Origin: Amycolatopsis methanolica 239
GTDB lineage: Bacteria; Actinomycetota; Actinomycetes; Mycobacteriales; Pseudonocardiaceae
Reading direction: 5' to 3'
NCBI RefSeq assembly: GCF_000739085.1
Contig: NZ_CP009110.1
Coordinates: forward strand, 3,410,001-3,474,000
DNA: 64,000 nt
Part shown: positions 25,910 to 34,902 of the stretch, piece after piece
Numbering within the stretch: the stretch's first letter is position 1
Layout: each line of letters starts with the position of its first letter
Made by a program: the position numbers and the translations under genes
The notes under the pieces: generated by a model
The model's database searches: none
Seen by the model: the letters and a program-made list of their open reading frames with translations, nothing else
What the model was told of the DNA's origin: nothing

Positions 25910-26865
25910 GCCGCGCTCACTTCCGGACGACGGGAACCGGCGGCCAGCGACCACACCGCGCCGGCCGCCACGGCGACCACGATCCCGGCGAGCGCGGCCA
26001 GGGGCCGGGCGTCCGGATGGATCAGCGGCTGCCCGCGCAGGGCCTGCCACGTCACGAGCGCGACCAGGCCCGCGTAGCCGAACCCGGCCACCGCCACCAG
26101 CCGCGCCCGCACGACCCCGGACCGCAGGCGCGCCACCCGGCGGGCCAGCACGGCCAGCAGGAGCGCGAACAACGGCAGGACCTGCAGCGCGTGCATGCCG
26201 ACGAAGTGCGGGATCCGCAGGTCGCCGCCGGTCGTGCTCCAGCCGGTGACGGGCATGCCCGGCCCGCCGTCCGCGACGCCGACGCTGTGCGCGCCGATGA
26301 GACCTTCGAACGTGCCGTTCCGCATCGAGCGCACCTGCTCGCCGGTGGGGCCGATCATCAGCCCGCCGAGCCCGAGCCCCGCCAGCGACACGACCGCGCC
26401 GAGCCGGATGGCCCAGCGTGCGGCCGCATCGCTGATCTCCGTGCGCAGCAACAGGATCGTGAGTACGAGCGCGCCCGTCCACAGCGCCGCGATCGAGATG
26501 CCCATGACCGTGAACAGCGTGGCGTCGAACGCGGTGGCGGCGTTGAAGTGACTCGCCCGGCCGCGGACCACCTGCAGCACGATGATCGCGTACTCGGCCA
26601 GCACGATCACGGCGATCGCGGTCGACACGCGCGCGGCCAGGCGCTGCCCGCGCCGCAGGAGCGTGAGCATCCACGCCCATGTCACGCAGTACAGCGCGAT
26701 CGAGACGGCGAACTTGAGCGGCTTGAGCCAGATCGGCGCGCCGAGCAGGACCCGGTCGTCGAGGGCGAGGCCGCCCAGCGACACGACGGTCATGCCGGCC
26801 ATGATCCCGGCGGTCCACATCATCGGGCGGTGCCAGGCCGAGACCCGGCCGAGCAGGGTTGTCAT
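25906..26865 (-). CDS. Multi-pass membrane protein of unknown function
   Basis: 319 residues with about eight to nine predicted helices. It begins MTTLLGRVSAWHRPMMWTAGIMAG and contains IWLKPLKFAVSIALYCVTWAWML, FNAATAFDATLFTVMGISIAALW and IPHFVGMHALQVLPLFALLLA. The HxxGMH-like IPHFVGMHA motif suggests a haem or metal site but this is unproven. It forms a coupled pair with the ABA4-like gene, as in other actinobacteria. A palindromic operator lies directly upstream. GGGAGGAG precedes the ATG at 26863-26865. Confidence 0.7.
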   Translation of the reverse strand: MTTLLGRVSAWHRPMMWTAGIMAGMTVVSLGGLALDDRVLLGAPIWLKPLKFAVSIALYCVTWAWMLTLLRRGQRLAARVSTAIAVIVLAEYAIIVLQVVRGRASHFNAATAFDATLFTVMGISIAALWTGALVLTILLLRTEISDAAARWAIRLGAVVSLAGLGLGGLMIGPTGEQVRSMRNGTFEGLIGAHSVGVADGGPGMPVTGWSTTGGDLRIPHFVGMHALQVLPLFALLLAVLARRVARLRSGVVRARLVAVAGFGYAGLVALVTWQALRGQPLIHPDARPLAALAGIVVAVAAGAVWSLAAGSRRPEVSAA

Positions 26866-26884
26866 CGCACGTCTCCTCCCAGCC

Positions 26885-26923
26885 GGATAGCGTTACTATC
26901 CACTACGGGAAGTTACGCTATCC
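26885..26923. promoter_or_regulatory. Nested palindromic operator upstream of the membrane-protein operon
   Basis: GGATAGCGTTACT (26885-26897) and AGTTACGCTATCC (26911-26923) are inverted copies with one mismatch. The first copy also closes on itself as GGATAG-N5-CTATCC (26885-26901). This AT-rich island lies 20 bases before the start of the 319-residue membrane protein gene, overlapping the expected promoter, and looks like a TetR/ArsR-type repressor site. No matching regulator gene abuts it. Confidence 0.6.
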
Positions 26924-26950
26924 ATCCTGAGGGAGTCCACAGGATTGGCA

Positions 26951-27716
26951 CTAACGGAGGAGCGCCTCGCCGAGTTCGCGCCAGAACCGCCGTGCGGTCG
27001 CGCCCGGTCCGATGTCGATCACCTGCATGGCGACGTGATCCGCCCGCTTCGAGGTGCCGGCGCAGCTTGCCCGTGATGGTCGCCAGGTCGCCCCAGAAGA
27101 CGAGATCGTCGACGATCCGGTCGCTGCCGCTGCGGGCGAGGTCGTCCTCGGTGTAGCCGAGGCGCCGGAACTTCGCGATGTTGTACGGCGTGGTCAGGTA
27201 TGTGTGCAGGTGTTCCCGCGCGACCGTGCGGGCGGCCGCGGGATCCGTCTCGAACAGCACGGCATGCTCGACGGCCAGGAACGCGCGATCCCGGGCGAGT
27301 TCGAGCATCTTCGGGCCGTATGCGGCCAGGATGCGACGGATCGGCGCCGCGGGTTTCCGCGAGTCGAGTTCGTCGAGGTAGTCGCGCATGGCCGTGCGCG
27401 GCTTGACGCCGGGGTGCGGCTCGCCGCCGAATCCGAGGCCGAGGAGGTGCCGGCCGGGGTAGGCGTCGGCCAGCAGAGCGGCCGCGCCGTGTGCGGAGTG
27501 GGCCGGGTGCGACCAGATCTGCGCGATGCCGTTGACGACCCGCAGCCGCTCGGTGGCCGCGAGCGGGAGGCCGGCCTGGGTGAACGCCTCGCGCCCGCCC
27601 ACCTCGGGGAACCAGAACGCGCGCCAGCCCTGCTCTTCCAGTTCTCACACCGACTCGCGCATCAGCCCGGCGGGCTGGTGTTCGAAGTCGAACGTGTAAA
27701 AGCCGAATGCGCCCAG
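26951..27716 (-). pseudogene. F420-dependent LLM oxidoreductase pseudogene (MSMEG_4141-like)
   Basis: The coding trace begins LGAFGFYTFDFEHQPAGLM, meets TGA at about 27647, continues ELEEQGWRAFWFPEVGGREAF and runs in frame to KLRRHLEAG near 27040. There a one-base shift moves the end, DHVAMQVIDIGPGATARRFW, into another frame, stopping at TAG 26951. After LELARDRA about 30 residues normally present in this family (substrate/F420 region up to the APEQ segment) are deleted in frame. Stop, deletion and shift together mark a dead gene. The ArsR gene upstream, same strand, would have been its operon partner. Confidence 0.8.
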
Positions 27717-27774
27717 ATCATAGATCGACGTATCGCAGATTATCGATGTGATCCGGCACGGGGGCGGGGGAGCG

Positions 27775-28107
27775 CTACAGGGTCTTGCCGAGCACCGCGA
27801 CCAGCTCGGCGATGCGCTGCTCGTCGCGCTTGTAGTGGGTCCACTTGCCGACCCGGGTGGCGCGCACGAGGCCGGCGCGCTGCAGCTCGGCCAGGTACGC
27901 CGACACCGTCGACTGCGCCAGCCCGGCCTTGGCCTGGATGTGGCTCACACACACGCCGACCTCGGCCGGATCGGCGATCGCCTGCTCGACGGGGAAGTGC
28001 CGCTCGGGCTCGCGCAGCCAGGTCAGCAGCTGCAGGCGCACCGGGTTCGACAGCGCCCGCAGCGCGCGGACGACCTCGGGGTCCGGGGTGACCGCGGCTT
28101 CCGTCAT
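27775..28107 (-). CDS. ArsR-family transcriptional regulator
   Basis: 110 residues from ATG 28105-28107. It shows the ArsR fold: RALRALSNPVRLQLLTWL, then the recognition helix region KAGLAQSTVSAYLAELQRAGLV and the wing TRVGKWTHYKRDE. There is no CxC metal site, though one Cys lies in VCVSHIQ, so it is of the non-metal-sensing type often paired with LLM monooxygenases. Its partner oxidoreductase downstream is now broken. Confidence 0.88.
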   Translation of the reverse strand: MTEAAVTPDPEVVRALRALSNPVRLQLLTWLREPERHFPVEQAIADPAEVGVCVSHIQAKAGLAQSTVSAYLAELQRAGLVRATRVGKWTHYKRDEQRIAELVAVLGKTL

Positions 28108-28145
28108 GGCACCCAGGTTATCCGGGCGGGCGCGAGCCGGGCTGC

Positions 28146-28592
28146 TCACACCTCGCGCGGCGGTGCGGTCGGGCAGGGGTCCCAGCAGTAGGCGGCGCAG
28201 TCAATGGTCGCCCACACCGTCTTCCCGCCGTCCGGGGCGTGCCTGCTGCCCCAGTCGCGGGCGACCGCGTTCACGATGTGCAGGCCGCGTCCGCGCCGGT
28301 CCGCCGGGGCGCTGTCCGTCAGCACCGGCATCCGCGAGGAGTCGTCGTCGACTTCGAGGTGGATCCGGCAGGGGTCCTCGTCCCGGTGCAGCCGCAGCCG
28401 GCGGGGGCCGCCGCCGTGGTCGTAGGCGTTGGTGACCAGCTCGGTGGCAGCCAGGAGCACCGCCGTCAGGTGGTCTTGCCCGAGATCCGCCAGTGCCGAT
28501 GCCGCCCAGCGCCGCACCGCGACCAGCGGGGGCACGGCGCTGGGCTCGAAGTCGAGCACCAGCGCGGCGCGGTCCGGATCCGACATGTCCAC
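28146..28592 (-). CDS. ATP-binding (HATPase_c) anti-sigma-factor-type protein
   Basis: 148 residues from GTG 28590-28592, nine bases after GAGAGGGG; a TTG at 28625 is an alternative. The Bergerat fold is compact: N-box LLAATELVTNAYDHG, then LEVDDDSSRMPVL and GRGLHIVNAVARDWG. Proteins of this kind in actinobacteria (RsbW-like, often annotated ATP-binding protein) phosphorylate or bind anti-sigma antagonists. No partner sigma or antagonist gene is next to it. The C-terminal tail has two Cys (CAAYCWDPC) after the fold. Confidence 0.8.
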   Translation of the reverse strand: MDMSDPDRAALVLDFEPSAVPPLVAVRRWAASALADLGQDHLTAVLLAATELVTNAYDHGGGPRRLRLHRDEDPCRIHLEVDDDSSRMPVLTDSAPADRRGRGLHIVNAVARDWGSRHAPDGGKTVWATIDCAAYCWDPCPTAPPREV

Positions 28593-28688
28593 GTGCCGCC
28601 ACCCCTCTCCGCCCTGTTTGCTCAAAGCGGTTGGTGCTGTCTACCCTGCGGTGGCAAGTGGAAAACCACTGCCCCCGGCTGCGCGGCG

Positions 28689-29666
28689 CTACGCCGTCGG
28701 GTTCCGGCGCGGTGTGATGCGCGCGTGCGGCAGCCCGGGCGCGGGCAGCCGGGACACCGCGCCCCGATAGCCGTCGACGCGCCCGAACTGGTCGGACTCC
28801 GCCTGCCAGGCCTCGCGGTAGGCGGCGATCTCCTCGTGGCTGCGGCCCACGAAGTTCCACCACATCACGATTTCCTCGGTGAACGGCGTGCCGCCGAGCA
28901 GGAGTACCCGCGCCGGGCCGCTGCCGTCGTTGACCAGTTCCAGGGCGGCCGCGCCGGGCGCGAGGTAGGCGAGGTCGCCACTGGTCAGCTGCGTGCCCGC
29001 GACGGTCACGCCGCCGGTGTCCTGCAGTACGCCGTGCTCGAAGGCGGGGTCGACGTCCAGCTCGAGGCGCGCGCCGGGCGCCAGGGTGAGCTCTGCGCCG
29101 AGCAGGGGCGTGAAGGTCGGGACCGGCGAGGTGCTGCCGGCGAGCCCGCCCAGGAAGACGCGGACTGCCGCGCCCGGCACCTCGACGACCGGAGGCGCGT
29201 AGTGCCGGAAGTCGCGCGCGGTGTGCCGGTGCTCGTCCGGCAGCGCGATCCACAGCTGGACACCGTGCAACGTAGTGGTGTCCGGTGTGGACACCTCCGA
29301 GTGCGCGATGCCGTGCCCGCCGGTCATCAGGTTAAGTTCGCCGGGGCGGACGAAGGCGTGCGTGCCGAGGCTGTCCCGGTGCTCGACCTCGCCGGTGAAC
29401 AGCCAGCTCGCGGTCTGCAGCCCGGTGTGCGGGTGCGGGGCGACGTCCATCCCGCCGGTGGCCGCGACGTCCTCCGGGCCGTAATGGTCGGCGAAGCACC
29501 ACGCGCCGATGAGGGACCGCTGCCGCTGCGGCAGGGTGCGGCGCACCCGCATCGCGCGCGGTCCGCCCAGCGGGACGTCCCGGGGCGTCAGCACAGTCAC
29601 GGTGCGCGCGGGCGCGGGCGGGTCACCGCACACCAGTTCGGCGGGGTCCGCCTCCACGTTGCTCAT
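28689..29666 (-). CDS. Pirin-family cupin protein
   Basis: 325 residues. The N-terminal cupin carries the metal-binding pirin motif: HPHTGLQTASWLFTGEVEHRDSLG and GGHGIAHSEVS, with three His and one Glu as ligands. The C-terminal cupin (TFTPLLGAELTLAPGARLEL, VTVAGTQLTSGDLAYL) is typical. Some bacterial pirins are quercetin dioxygenases, others modulate metabolism; activity here is unknown. It stands alone on the minus strand. Confidence 0.88.
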   Translation of the reverse strand: MSNVEADPAELVCGDPPAPARTVTVLTPRDVPLGGPRAMRVRRTLPQRQRSLIGAWCFADHYGPEDVAATGGMDVAPHPHTGLQTASWLFTGEVEHRDSLGTHAFVRPGELNLMTGGHGIAHSEVSTPDTTTLHGVQLWIALPDEHRHTARDFRHYAPPVVEVPGAAVRVFLGGLAGSTSPVPTFTPLLGAELTLAPGARLELDVDPAFEHGVLQDTGGVTVAGTQLTSGDLAYLAPGAAALELVNDGSGPARVLLLGGTPFTEEIVMWWNFVGRSHEEIAAYREAWQAESDQFGRVDGYRGAVSRLPAPGLPHARITPRRNPTA

Positions 29667-29796
29667 GGGTTCATCCTGCCATCCGCAGGCGGCGGATGGC
29701 CGGGGCTCAGCGGGTGTCGGCGCGGGGGAGGCCCCCGTCGGGGCCCCATCGACGGCGTGCAGATCACCACCGTCGGCTCGGCCGACCCGCGGCGGT

Positions 29797-30201
29797 TCAC
29801 CGGGCGCCGAGCTCGGCGGCGACCTCCGCGTTGATCCGCTCGAACTGCTCGCCCATCCGTGCGGCCAGCGCGGTGGCCGCCGACAGTGGCCGCACCATCA
29901 CCATCAAGTCGTCGATCCGGCCCTGCTCGTCCAGGTGCAGCAAGTCGCAGCCGGTGAGCTGCTTGCCGTCGGCCGTCGCCTCGAAGACGAGCGCGTGGTC
30001 ACGCCCGCCGGCGTCGGCGATCTCCCGCACGTAGCGGAAGTCCTCGAACACCCGCACCACGGCGCGCAGGATCGCGGCGGTGTCGGCCTTTCCGCGGTAC
30101 GGCTTGAAGGCCACCGGACTGGTGAACACGACGTCGTCCGCGAGCAACGCCGCCATGCGGGCCTCGTCGCCTGCCTCCACGGCTTCCCGGACCGGATGCA
30201 T
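29797..30201 (-). CDS. SnoaL/NTF2-like family protein
   Basis: 134 residues from ATG 30199-30201. The cone-shaped NTF2-like fold is suggested by MHPVREAVEAGDEARMAALLADDVVFTSPV, PYRGKADTAAILRAVVRVFEDFRY and GCDLLHLDEQGRIDDLMVMVRPLSA. Family members are polyketide cyclases, isomerases or small ligand-binding proteins. It lies just downstream of the ECF42 sigma gene on the same strand with a 47-base gap and may be a co-transcribed target. Confidence 0.8.
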   Translation of the reverse strand: MHPVREAVEAGDEARMAALLADDVVFTSPVAFKPYRGKADTAAILRAVVRVFEDFRYVREIADAGGRDHALVFEATADGKQLTGCDLLHLDEQGRIDDLMVMVRPLSAATALAARMGEQFERINAEVAAELGAR

Positions 30202-30248
30202 GGCCGCGAGGGTAGCGGCGCCACCCCGGCCGGACAATCCTGGCGCCG

Positions 30249-31472
30249 TCAGTCCGCTGTGGACCGAAGCGTGCCGAGCTCGGTCAGCCGCGCGGCCAGG
30301 AACGCCCGGTCGGCCGGGTTCGCCGCCAGGTCGTGCGCCCGCCGGTACGCCGCGGCGGCCTCGGCTGGGCGGCCGAGCCGTCGCAGCAGGTCGGCCCGCG
30401 CGGCGTGGTGCAGATGGTAGTGGTCGAGACCCTCGATCCGGTCGAGCAGCGCCAGCCCGGCGGCGGGCCCGCCGGTCATCGCGACGGCCACCGCGTGGTT
30501 GAGCGCCACCACCGGCGACGGCGCGATCCGCAGCAGCTCCGCGTACAGCGCGGCGATCCCCGGCCAGTCGGTGTCCTCGGCGGACGGGGCCTGCGCGTGC
30601 AGCGCCGCGATCGCCGCCTGCAGCTGGTACGGGCCGGGCGCCCCGAGCCGCAGCGCGCGGTCCAGCACCCCGACCCCCTCGGCGATCGCGGCCCGGTCCC
30701 AGCGGCCGCGGTCCTGGTCGGCCAGCAGCACCACCTCGCCTGCGGGGGAGTGGCGCGCGGCCGCCCGCGAGTCGTGCAGCAGGAGCAGCGCCACCAGTCC
30801 CAGCGCTTCCGGCGCGTGGGGCATCAGGGCTGCGACCAGTTTGGCGAGCCGGATGGCCTCCGCCCGCAACGTGCCTGCCGGCCCCGCCGTGTAGCCCCGC
30901 GTGAAGATCAGGTACACCACCGACAGCACCCCGGACAGCCGCTCCAGCAGCAGGTGGTCGGCAGGCACGGCGAACCTGATCCCGGCGTCGCGGATCTTCC
31001 GCTTCGCCCGCACCAGCCGCTGCGCCATCGTCGCCTCCGGCACCAGGAACATCCGCGCGATCTGGGCCGCGGTCAGCCCGGCGACGGCCTGCAACGTGAG
31101 CGCCACCCTGGCCTCGGGGGCGAGCGCCGGGTGGCAGCAGGTGAAGATCAGGCTCAGCCGCTCGTCGCCCACGGCGAGCAGCCGGTCTTCGCCCAGCTCG
31201 CTCACCGCGGGCCGCCCGGCGCCGGCCCGCTCCTCCTTCTCCCGGCCCGTCCGGTCGCGCCGCAGCCGGTCGACGGCGCGGTTGCGGGCGGCGGTGAGCA
31301 GCCACGCGACCGGATCGTCGGGAACCGTGTCCCGCCAGGCGCGCAACGCGAGCGTGCACGCGTCCTGCAGCACGTCCTCGGCCAGCTCGAAGTCGCCGAG
31401 CACCCGCACGAGTGCGGCGAGCATCCGGGCGCGGTGCTCCCGGTAGACGCGCCCGACGACGTCAGACGGCAC
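30249..31472 (-). CDS. ECF42-type RNA polymerase sigma factor with C-terminal TPR-like extension
   Basis: 407 residues. Region 2: [38 protein letters not shown] with [11 protein letters not shown]; region 4: [51 protein letters not shown]. The remaining 200 residues are the helical, TPR-like extension that marks ECF42 and is needed for activity in Streptomyces work (from memory). No anti-sigma gene is present; instead the YCII/DGPF gene overlaps its start by 11 bases, which is the conserved ECF42 partner. Confidence 0.9.
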   Translation of the reverse strand: MPSDVVGRVYREHRARMLAALVRVLGDFELAEDVLQDACTLALRAWRDTVPDDPVAWLLTAARNRAVDRLRRDRTGREKEERAGAGRPAVSELGEDRLLAVGDERLSLIFTCCHPALAPEARVALTLQAVAGLTAAQIARMFLVPEATMAQRLVRAKRKIRDAGIRFAVPADHLLLERLSGVLSVVYLIFTRGYTAGPAGTLRAEAIRLAKLVAALMPHAPEALGLVALLLLHDSRAAARHSPAGEVVLLADQDRGRWDRAAIAEGVGVLDRALRLGAPGPYQLQAAIAALHAQAPSAEDTDWPGIAALYAELLRIAPSPVVALNHAVAVAMTGGPAAGLALLDRIEGLDHYHLHHAARADLLRRLGRPAEAAAAYRRAHDLAANPADRAFLAARLTELGTLRSTAD

Positions 31473-31836
31473 CGGCGGGGCTGTGGTCGACGCCGGGCAC
31501 GTGCGCGAGCGGCCGGACCTCGATGGTGCCAGTCTCGGCCAGCGGGCAACGCGCGGCCAGCTCCAGCGCCTCGTCGAGGTCCCGGCAGTCCAGCACGTAG
31601 TACCCGCCCAGGTGCTCGTGGGTCTCCACGAACGGCCCGTCGGTGATGAGCGTCCGCCCGTCCCGCACGGCGACCGTCGTGGCGGTGTGCACGTCCTGCA
31701 CCGGATCGCCGGCGACCAGGACCGCTCGCCGCCGCAACTCGTCGGCGAAGGCGTTCACCCTGGCCAGAGCCTCCGCGAACCCCGGATCCGACGGTTCCGC
31801 CCGCTCGCAGTTGTAGATCATCAACAGGTAGCGCAT
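31462..31836 (-). CDS. YCII-related (DGPF-domain) protein, ECF42 partner
   Basis: 124 residues. It opens [11 protein letters not shown] and carries the DGPF signature [22 protein letters not shown], a dimeric ferredoxin-like fold related to muconolactone isomerase. Genes of this family are almost always next to ECF42 sigma factors and are among their targets. Its stop lies 11 bases inside the sigma gene, so the two are translationally linked. Confidence 0.9.
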   Translation of the reverse strand: MRYLLMIYNCERAEPSDPGFAEALARVNAFADELRRRAVLVAGDPVQDVHTATTVAVRDGRTLITDGPFVETHEHLGGYYVLDCRDLDEALELAARCPLAETGTIEVRPLAHVPGVDHSPAGAV

Positions 31837-31932
31837 CGGTCCTCCCGGTCGTCCTCATTCCCGGATGACGAACGGGATGCCCGCGACTCGACAGCCCGCC
31901 GGGAGATTCTCGCCCTGGCGCGCCGGAAATGC

Positions 31933-31969
31933 ACGAGGGCACGACCGCGTCGTGCGGCCGTGCCCTCGT
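31933..31969. terminator. Hairpin terminator downstream of the DUF1540 gene
   Basis: ACGAGGGCACG (31933-31943) pairs perfectly with CGTGCCCTCGT (31959-31969). It begins 13 bases after the stop of the minus-strand DUF1540 gene and also lies just upstream of the YCII gene, so it separates two co-oriented units. No long U-tract. Confidence 0.7.
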
Positions 31970-31981
31970 CGCCCCGGGCGG

Positions 31982-32284
31982 TCAGCGCGGGGTGTAGGTG
32001 AGGCAGTTCGCGGCGTGGCCGCCGGAACCGGGCCCCACCCGGACGCCCGAGGCCGTGCACTCGAGCGAGGAGTTGTAGGTGCAGTCCGCGCGGGAGCACG
32101 CACCGACCTGGGCGACGACCCGGTCCAGGCCGCCCTTGGTGTTGAGCGGCACGAAGGTGCCGCAGTCCGCCGAGCCGTTCTCGCCGCTGACGGTGATCGC
32201 GTAGGCGTGGCATCCGTCGTGGTTGTACGAGCACCCGGTGACGGTGCACTCGGCCACGGTGGGCATCTCGGTGCTGGTGGTCAT
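31982..32284 (-). CDS. DUF1540-type double cysteine-motif protein
   Basis: 100 residues, two copies of a small Cys-rich module: CTVTGCSYNHDGCHAYAITV...CGTF (residues 13-44) and ACSRADCTYNSSLECTASGV...NC (62-93). The spacing C-x3/4-C-x5-C-x-n-C is that of DUF1540 and suggests a bound metal, perhaps zinc. Function is unknown. A terminator follows; the long intergenic region upstream may hold its promoter. Confidence 0.85.
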   Translation of the reverse strand: MTTSTEMPTVAECTVTGCSYNHDGCHAYAITVSGENGSADCGTFVPLNTKGGLDRVVAQVGACSRADCTYNSSLECTASGVRVGPGSGGHAANCLTYTPR

Positions 32285-32829
32285 TACCGCTCCTCACGAC
32301 AGGTGGTGGGATATCGTTCGGTACCCAGGACAATGCCACCGGCCGGTGTGTGCGGCAATTCGGCGGAATTAGGTGAGCCTAGCCTGGACGGGCCGGTTTT
32401 CGCAGGTGGGCGCCGGTAGTGAAATTGCGGGAACGGGAGCCTGGAAATGATTCCCGCCCCTTCGGGTGATTGTTCGTACCACTCGGCGGCGGCCGGTGGA
32501 GCCCGTCCAGGAACGTCCGCTCGAACCGCGCGCCGTCCGCGCCCGGCGCGACCGTCACCGGGCCGCCACGCGGGTCCGGCGCCGTGCGCTCAACCATCCC
32601 GGCGACAAGCGTCCCCAGGCAGGCTGCACCCCCGGTCAGGGTGGGGCAGCCGCGAGCGGGACGCCCGGGAAAGTTGAAATGGTCCACTGTGGACACAAAC
32701 GGCGGAGATTTCCCAACCGTGATCACCGGGATCCGGTGTGAAAGATTCGTGGATCTTCGTGCCCCGGTGATCCGTTTCGTCGCGTAAGCTCCTCGCGTTT
32801 GTGTTGCTGGCCTGCACCAAGGAGTTCGC
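32285..32829. other. 545-base divergent intergenic region
   Basis: No convincing gene. It holds the promoters of the DUF1540 gene (minus) and the secreted amidase gene (plus). Visible structure: the palindrome CACCGG-GAT-CCGGTG at 32724-32738, TAAGCT at 32785-32790 as a possible -10 for the amidase, and AAGGAG just before its GTG. I looked for the ydaO/c-di-AMP riboswitch that often precedes cell-wall hydrolases in actinobacteria and did not see its conserved blocks. Confidence 0.45.
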
Positions 32830-34902
32830 GTGCGCCCTCGTCACTGGGGATCCCTGTTGTGCGTGCTGACGGCGACTGTCGCCGTGCTGTCCGCGCCTGC
32901 CGCCGCGCAGCCCGCGGCCCGGCCGGTCGCGCCGAAGGCGTCGACGGTCGCGCTCGCGAACGCGCCCGAGGTGGCGCCGGGCGCTCGGGAAGTGCCTGCG
33001 CGGGAGGAGTTTTCGCTGGCCGGGCTCAGCTGGCGGGGCGCGGCGCCGGACACGGTGTCGGTGCGGTGGCGGTCCACGGCGGGCGGGTGGAGCGACTGGC
33101 GCGCGGTCTCACGTCAGGAGTCCGGCCGTGACGGGGCACCGGCGCCGTCCACCACCGAGCCGATCTGGACCGGCCCGGCCGACCGGCTGCAGGTGCGCGC
33201 CGAACGCGGCGGCGCGCCGGTGACCGCGGAGCTGTCCGCCGTGCTGGTCGACCCCGGGACGTCCCCGGCGGATGCGATGGTCGCGCAGGCCACGGGCGTG
33301 CCGTCGATGCCGGCCGTCGTGACCAGGGCGCAGTGGGGCGCCGACGAATCGCTGATGACCTGGACGCCGGAGTACGCGCCCACCGTCAAGGCGGTGACGC
33401 TGCACCACACCGACAACAGCAACGACTACACCTGCGACCAGTCGGCCGAGCTGGTGCGCGGCATCTACTACTACCACGCGGTCACCAACGGCTGGGGCGA
33501 CATCGGCTACAACGCCCTGGTGGACAAGTGCGGCACCGTGTTCGAGGGCCGCGCGGGCGGGCTGAACCTGCCCACGATCGGCGCGCACGCGGGCGGGTTC
33601 AACACCTCCACGTTCGGCATTTCGATGCTCGGCACGTACACCACGGTCGCACCGACGGAGGCGACGCTGGACGCGGTGGCGCGCCTGACCGCGTGGAAGC
33701 TGGGCAACGGCTACACCGACCCGTCCGGGTCGACCACGCTCGTCAGCCGGGGCGGCGGCACGTCGAAGTACCCGGCGGGCACCGAGGTGACGCTGCCGAC
33801 CGTGTTCGGGCACCGGGACGTCGGCGCGACCGAGTGCCCCGGCGACGCCGGGTACGCCCAGCTGCCCGCGCTGCGCACGCGCGCCACGGAGCTGGCCGGG
33901 GACTGGCGGTCCAGCCCGGTGCACCAGAAGTGGGTCGCGGTCGGCACGGCCGCGGCGGGCCCGGTGTACGCGGTCGAGGCGGACTGGCCGGGCGGCGGCC
34001 GGGCGACGACCTTCGGCGCTGGCGGTTCGACGATCGCGTGGCGCTCGGACCTGGGCGCGTACTGGGTGCGCGGCGCGATCCACGGCACGTTCACCGCGCT
34101 GGGCGGGCCGTCGCTGTTCGGCTACCCGACGACGGACGAGCGCGGCACGCCCGACGGGGTGGGCCGGTACAACCACTTCAGCGAGAACGCCTCGATCTAT
34201 TTCACGGCGGACACCGGCGCCCACGGCATCCTCGGGCCGATCCGCGACAAGTGGGCCGCGCGCGGCTGGGAGACCGGGCTCGGATATCCGCGCACGGACC
34301 AGAAGGCGACGCCCGACGGCGTGGGCCGCTACAACCATTTCACCGGGAACTCGTCGATCTACTGGACGGCGGACACCGGCGCGCAGGCGGTCCAGGGCGC
34401 GATCCGCGACACGTGGTCGGCGCTGGGGTGGGAAACCAGCCCGCTGGCCTACCCGACGACCGACGAGCGCGCCACCCCGGACGGGGCCGGGCGGTACAAC
34501 CACTTCAACGGCAGTGGCGGCGGCTCGATCTACTGGACGCCGGGCACCGGCGCCCACGCGATCTACGGCGCCATCCGGGCGCGGTGGAGCGCGCTCGGCT
34601 GGGAAGCGGGCCCGCTCGGCTACCCGACGACGAACGAGCTGGTCACCCCAGACGGAGTGGGGCGCTACAACCACTTCAACGGCAGCGGCGGCGGTTCCGT
34701 CTACTGGTCGCCCGGCACCGGCGCGCACGCGATCTACGGCGTGATCCGCTCGCACTGGGCCTCGCTGGGCTGGGAGACGTCCTGGCTGGGCTACCCGACG
34801 AGCGACGAGTACGGCGTCGCGGGCGGACGGCGCAGCGACTTCCAGGGCGGCTACATCGTGTTCTCCTTCGCCACCGGCAAGGCGACCGCCTACCGCTACT
34901 GA
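32830..34902 (+). CDS. Secreted N-acetylmuramoyl-L-alanine amidase with five LGFP repeats
   Basis: 690 residues, GTG start 32830 after AAGGAG. Signal peptide (residues 1-27), a linker domain (30-155), then a PGRP/amidase_2 domain: VVTRAQWGADESL, TLHHTDNS (Zn His), IGYNALVDKCG, and GHRDVGATECPGD (Zn His and Cys). From about residue 360 to the end come LGFP repeats with GYPTTDE-like centres at residues 431, 485, 540, 597 and 654. These repeats are thought to anchor corynebacterial/mycolate-type envelopes. The protein would cleave the peptide from peptidoglycan at the cell surface. Its stop overlaps the end of the convergent DUF4241 pseudogene by seven bases. Confidence 0.9.
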   Translation: MRPRHWGSLLCVLTATVAVLSAPAAAQPAARPVAPKASTVALANAPEVAPGAREVPAREEFSLAGLSWRGAAPDTVSVRWRSTAGGWSDWRAVSRQESGRDGAPAPSTTEPIWTGPADRLQVRAERGGAPVTAELSAVLVDPGTSPADAMVAQATGVPSMPAVVTRAQWGADESLMTWTPEYAPTVKAVTLHHTDNSNDYTCDQSAELVRGIYYYHAVTNGWGDIGYNALVDKCGTVFEGRAGGLNLPTIGAHAGGFNTSTFGISMLGTYTTVAPTEATLDAVARLTAWKLGNGYTDPSGSTTLVSRGGGTSKYPAGTEVTLPTVFGHRDVGATECPGDAGYAQLPALRTRATELAGDWRSSPVHQKWVAVGTAAAGPVYAVEADWPGGGRATTFGAGGSTIAWRSDLGAYWVRGAIHGTFTALGGPSLFGYPTTDERGTPDGVGRYNHFSENASIYFTADTGAHGILGPIRDKWAARGWETGLGYPRTDQKATPDGVGRYNHFTGNSSIYWTADTGAQAVQGAIRDTWSALGWETSPLAYPTTDERATPDGAGRYNHFNGSGGGSIYWTPGTGAHAIYGAIRARWSALGWEAGPLGYPTTNELVTPDGVGRYNHFNGSGGGSVYWSPGTGAHAIYGVIRSHWASLGWETSWLGYPTSDEYGVAGGRRSDFQGGYIVFSFATGKATAYRY
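34120..34809 (+). repeat. Tandem LGFP repeat units in the amidase gene
   Basis: Units are marked by GGCTACCCGACG-like cores at 34120, 34282, 34447, 34618 and 34789, spaced 162, 165, 171 and 171 bases. The third and fourth units share long nearly identical DNA around RYNHFNGSGGGS, which points to recent duplication or gene conversion between them. Confidence 0.85.

Noticed and set aside
32285-32829. ydaO/c-di-AMP riboswitch before the cell-wall amidase
   Set aside because: Such elements are common before actinobacterial wall hydrolases, but the conserved blocks were not found in the 545-base leader.
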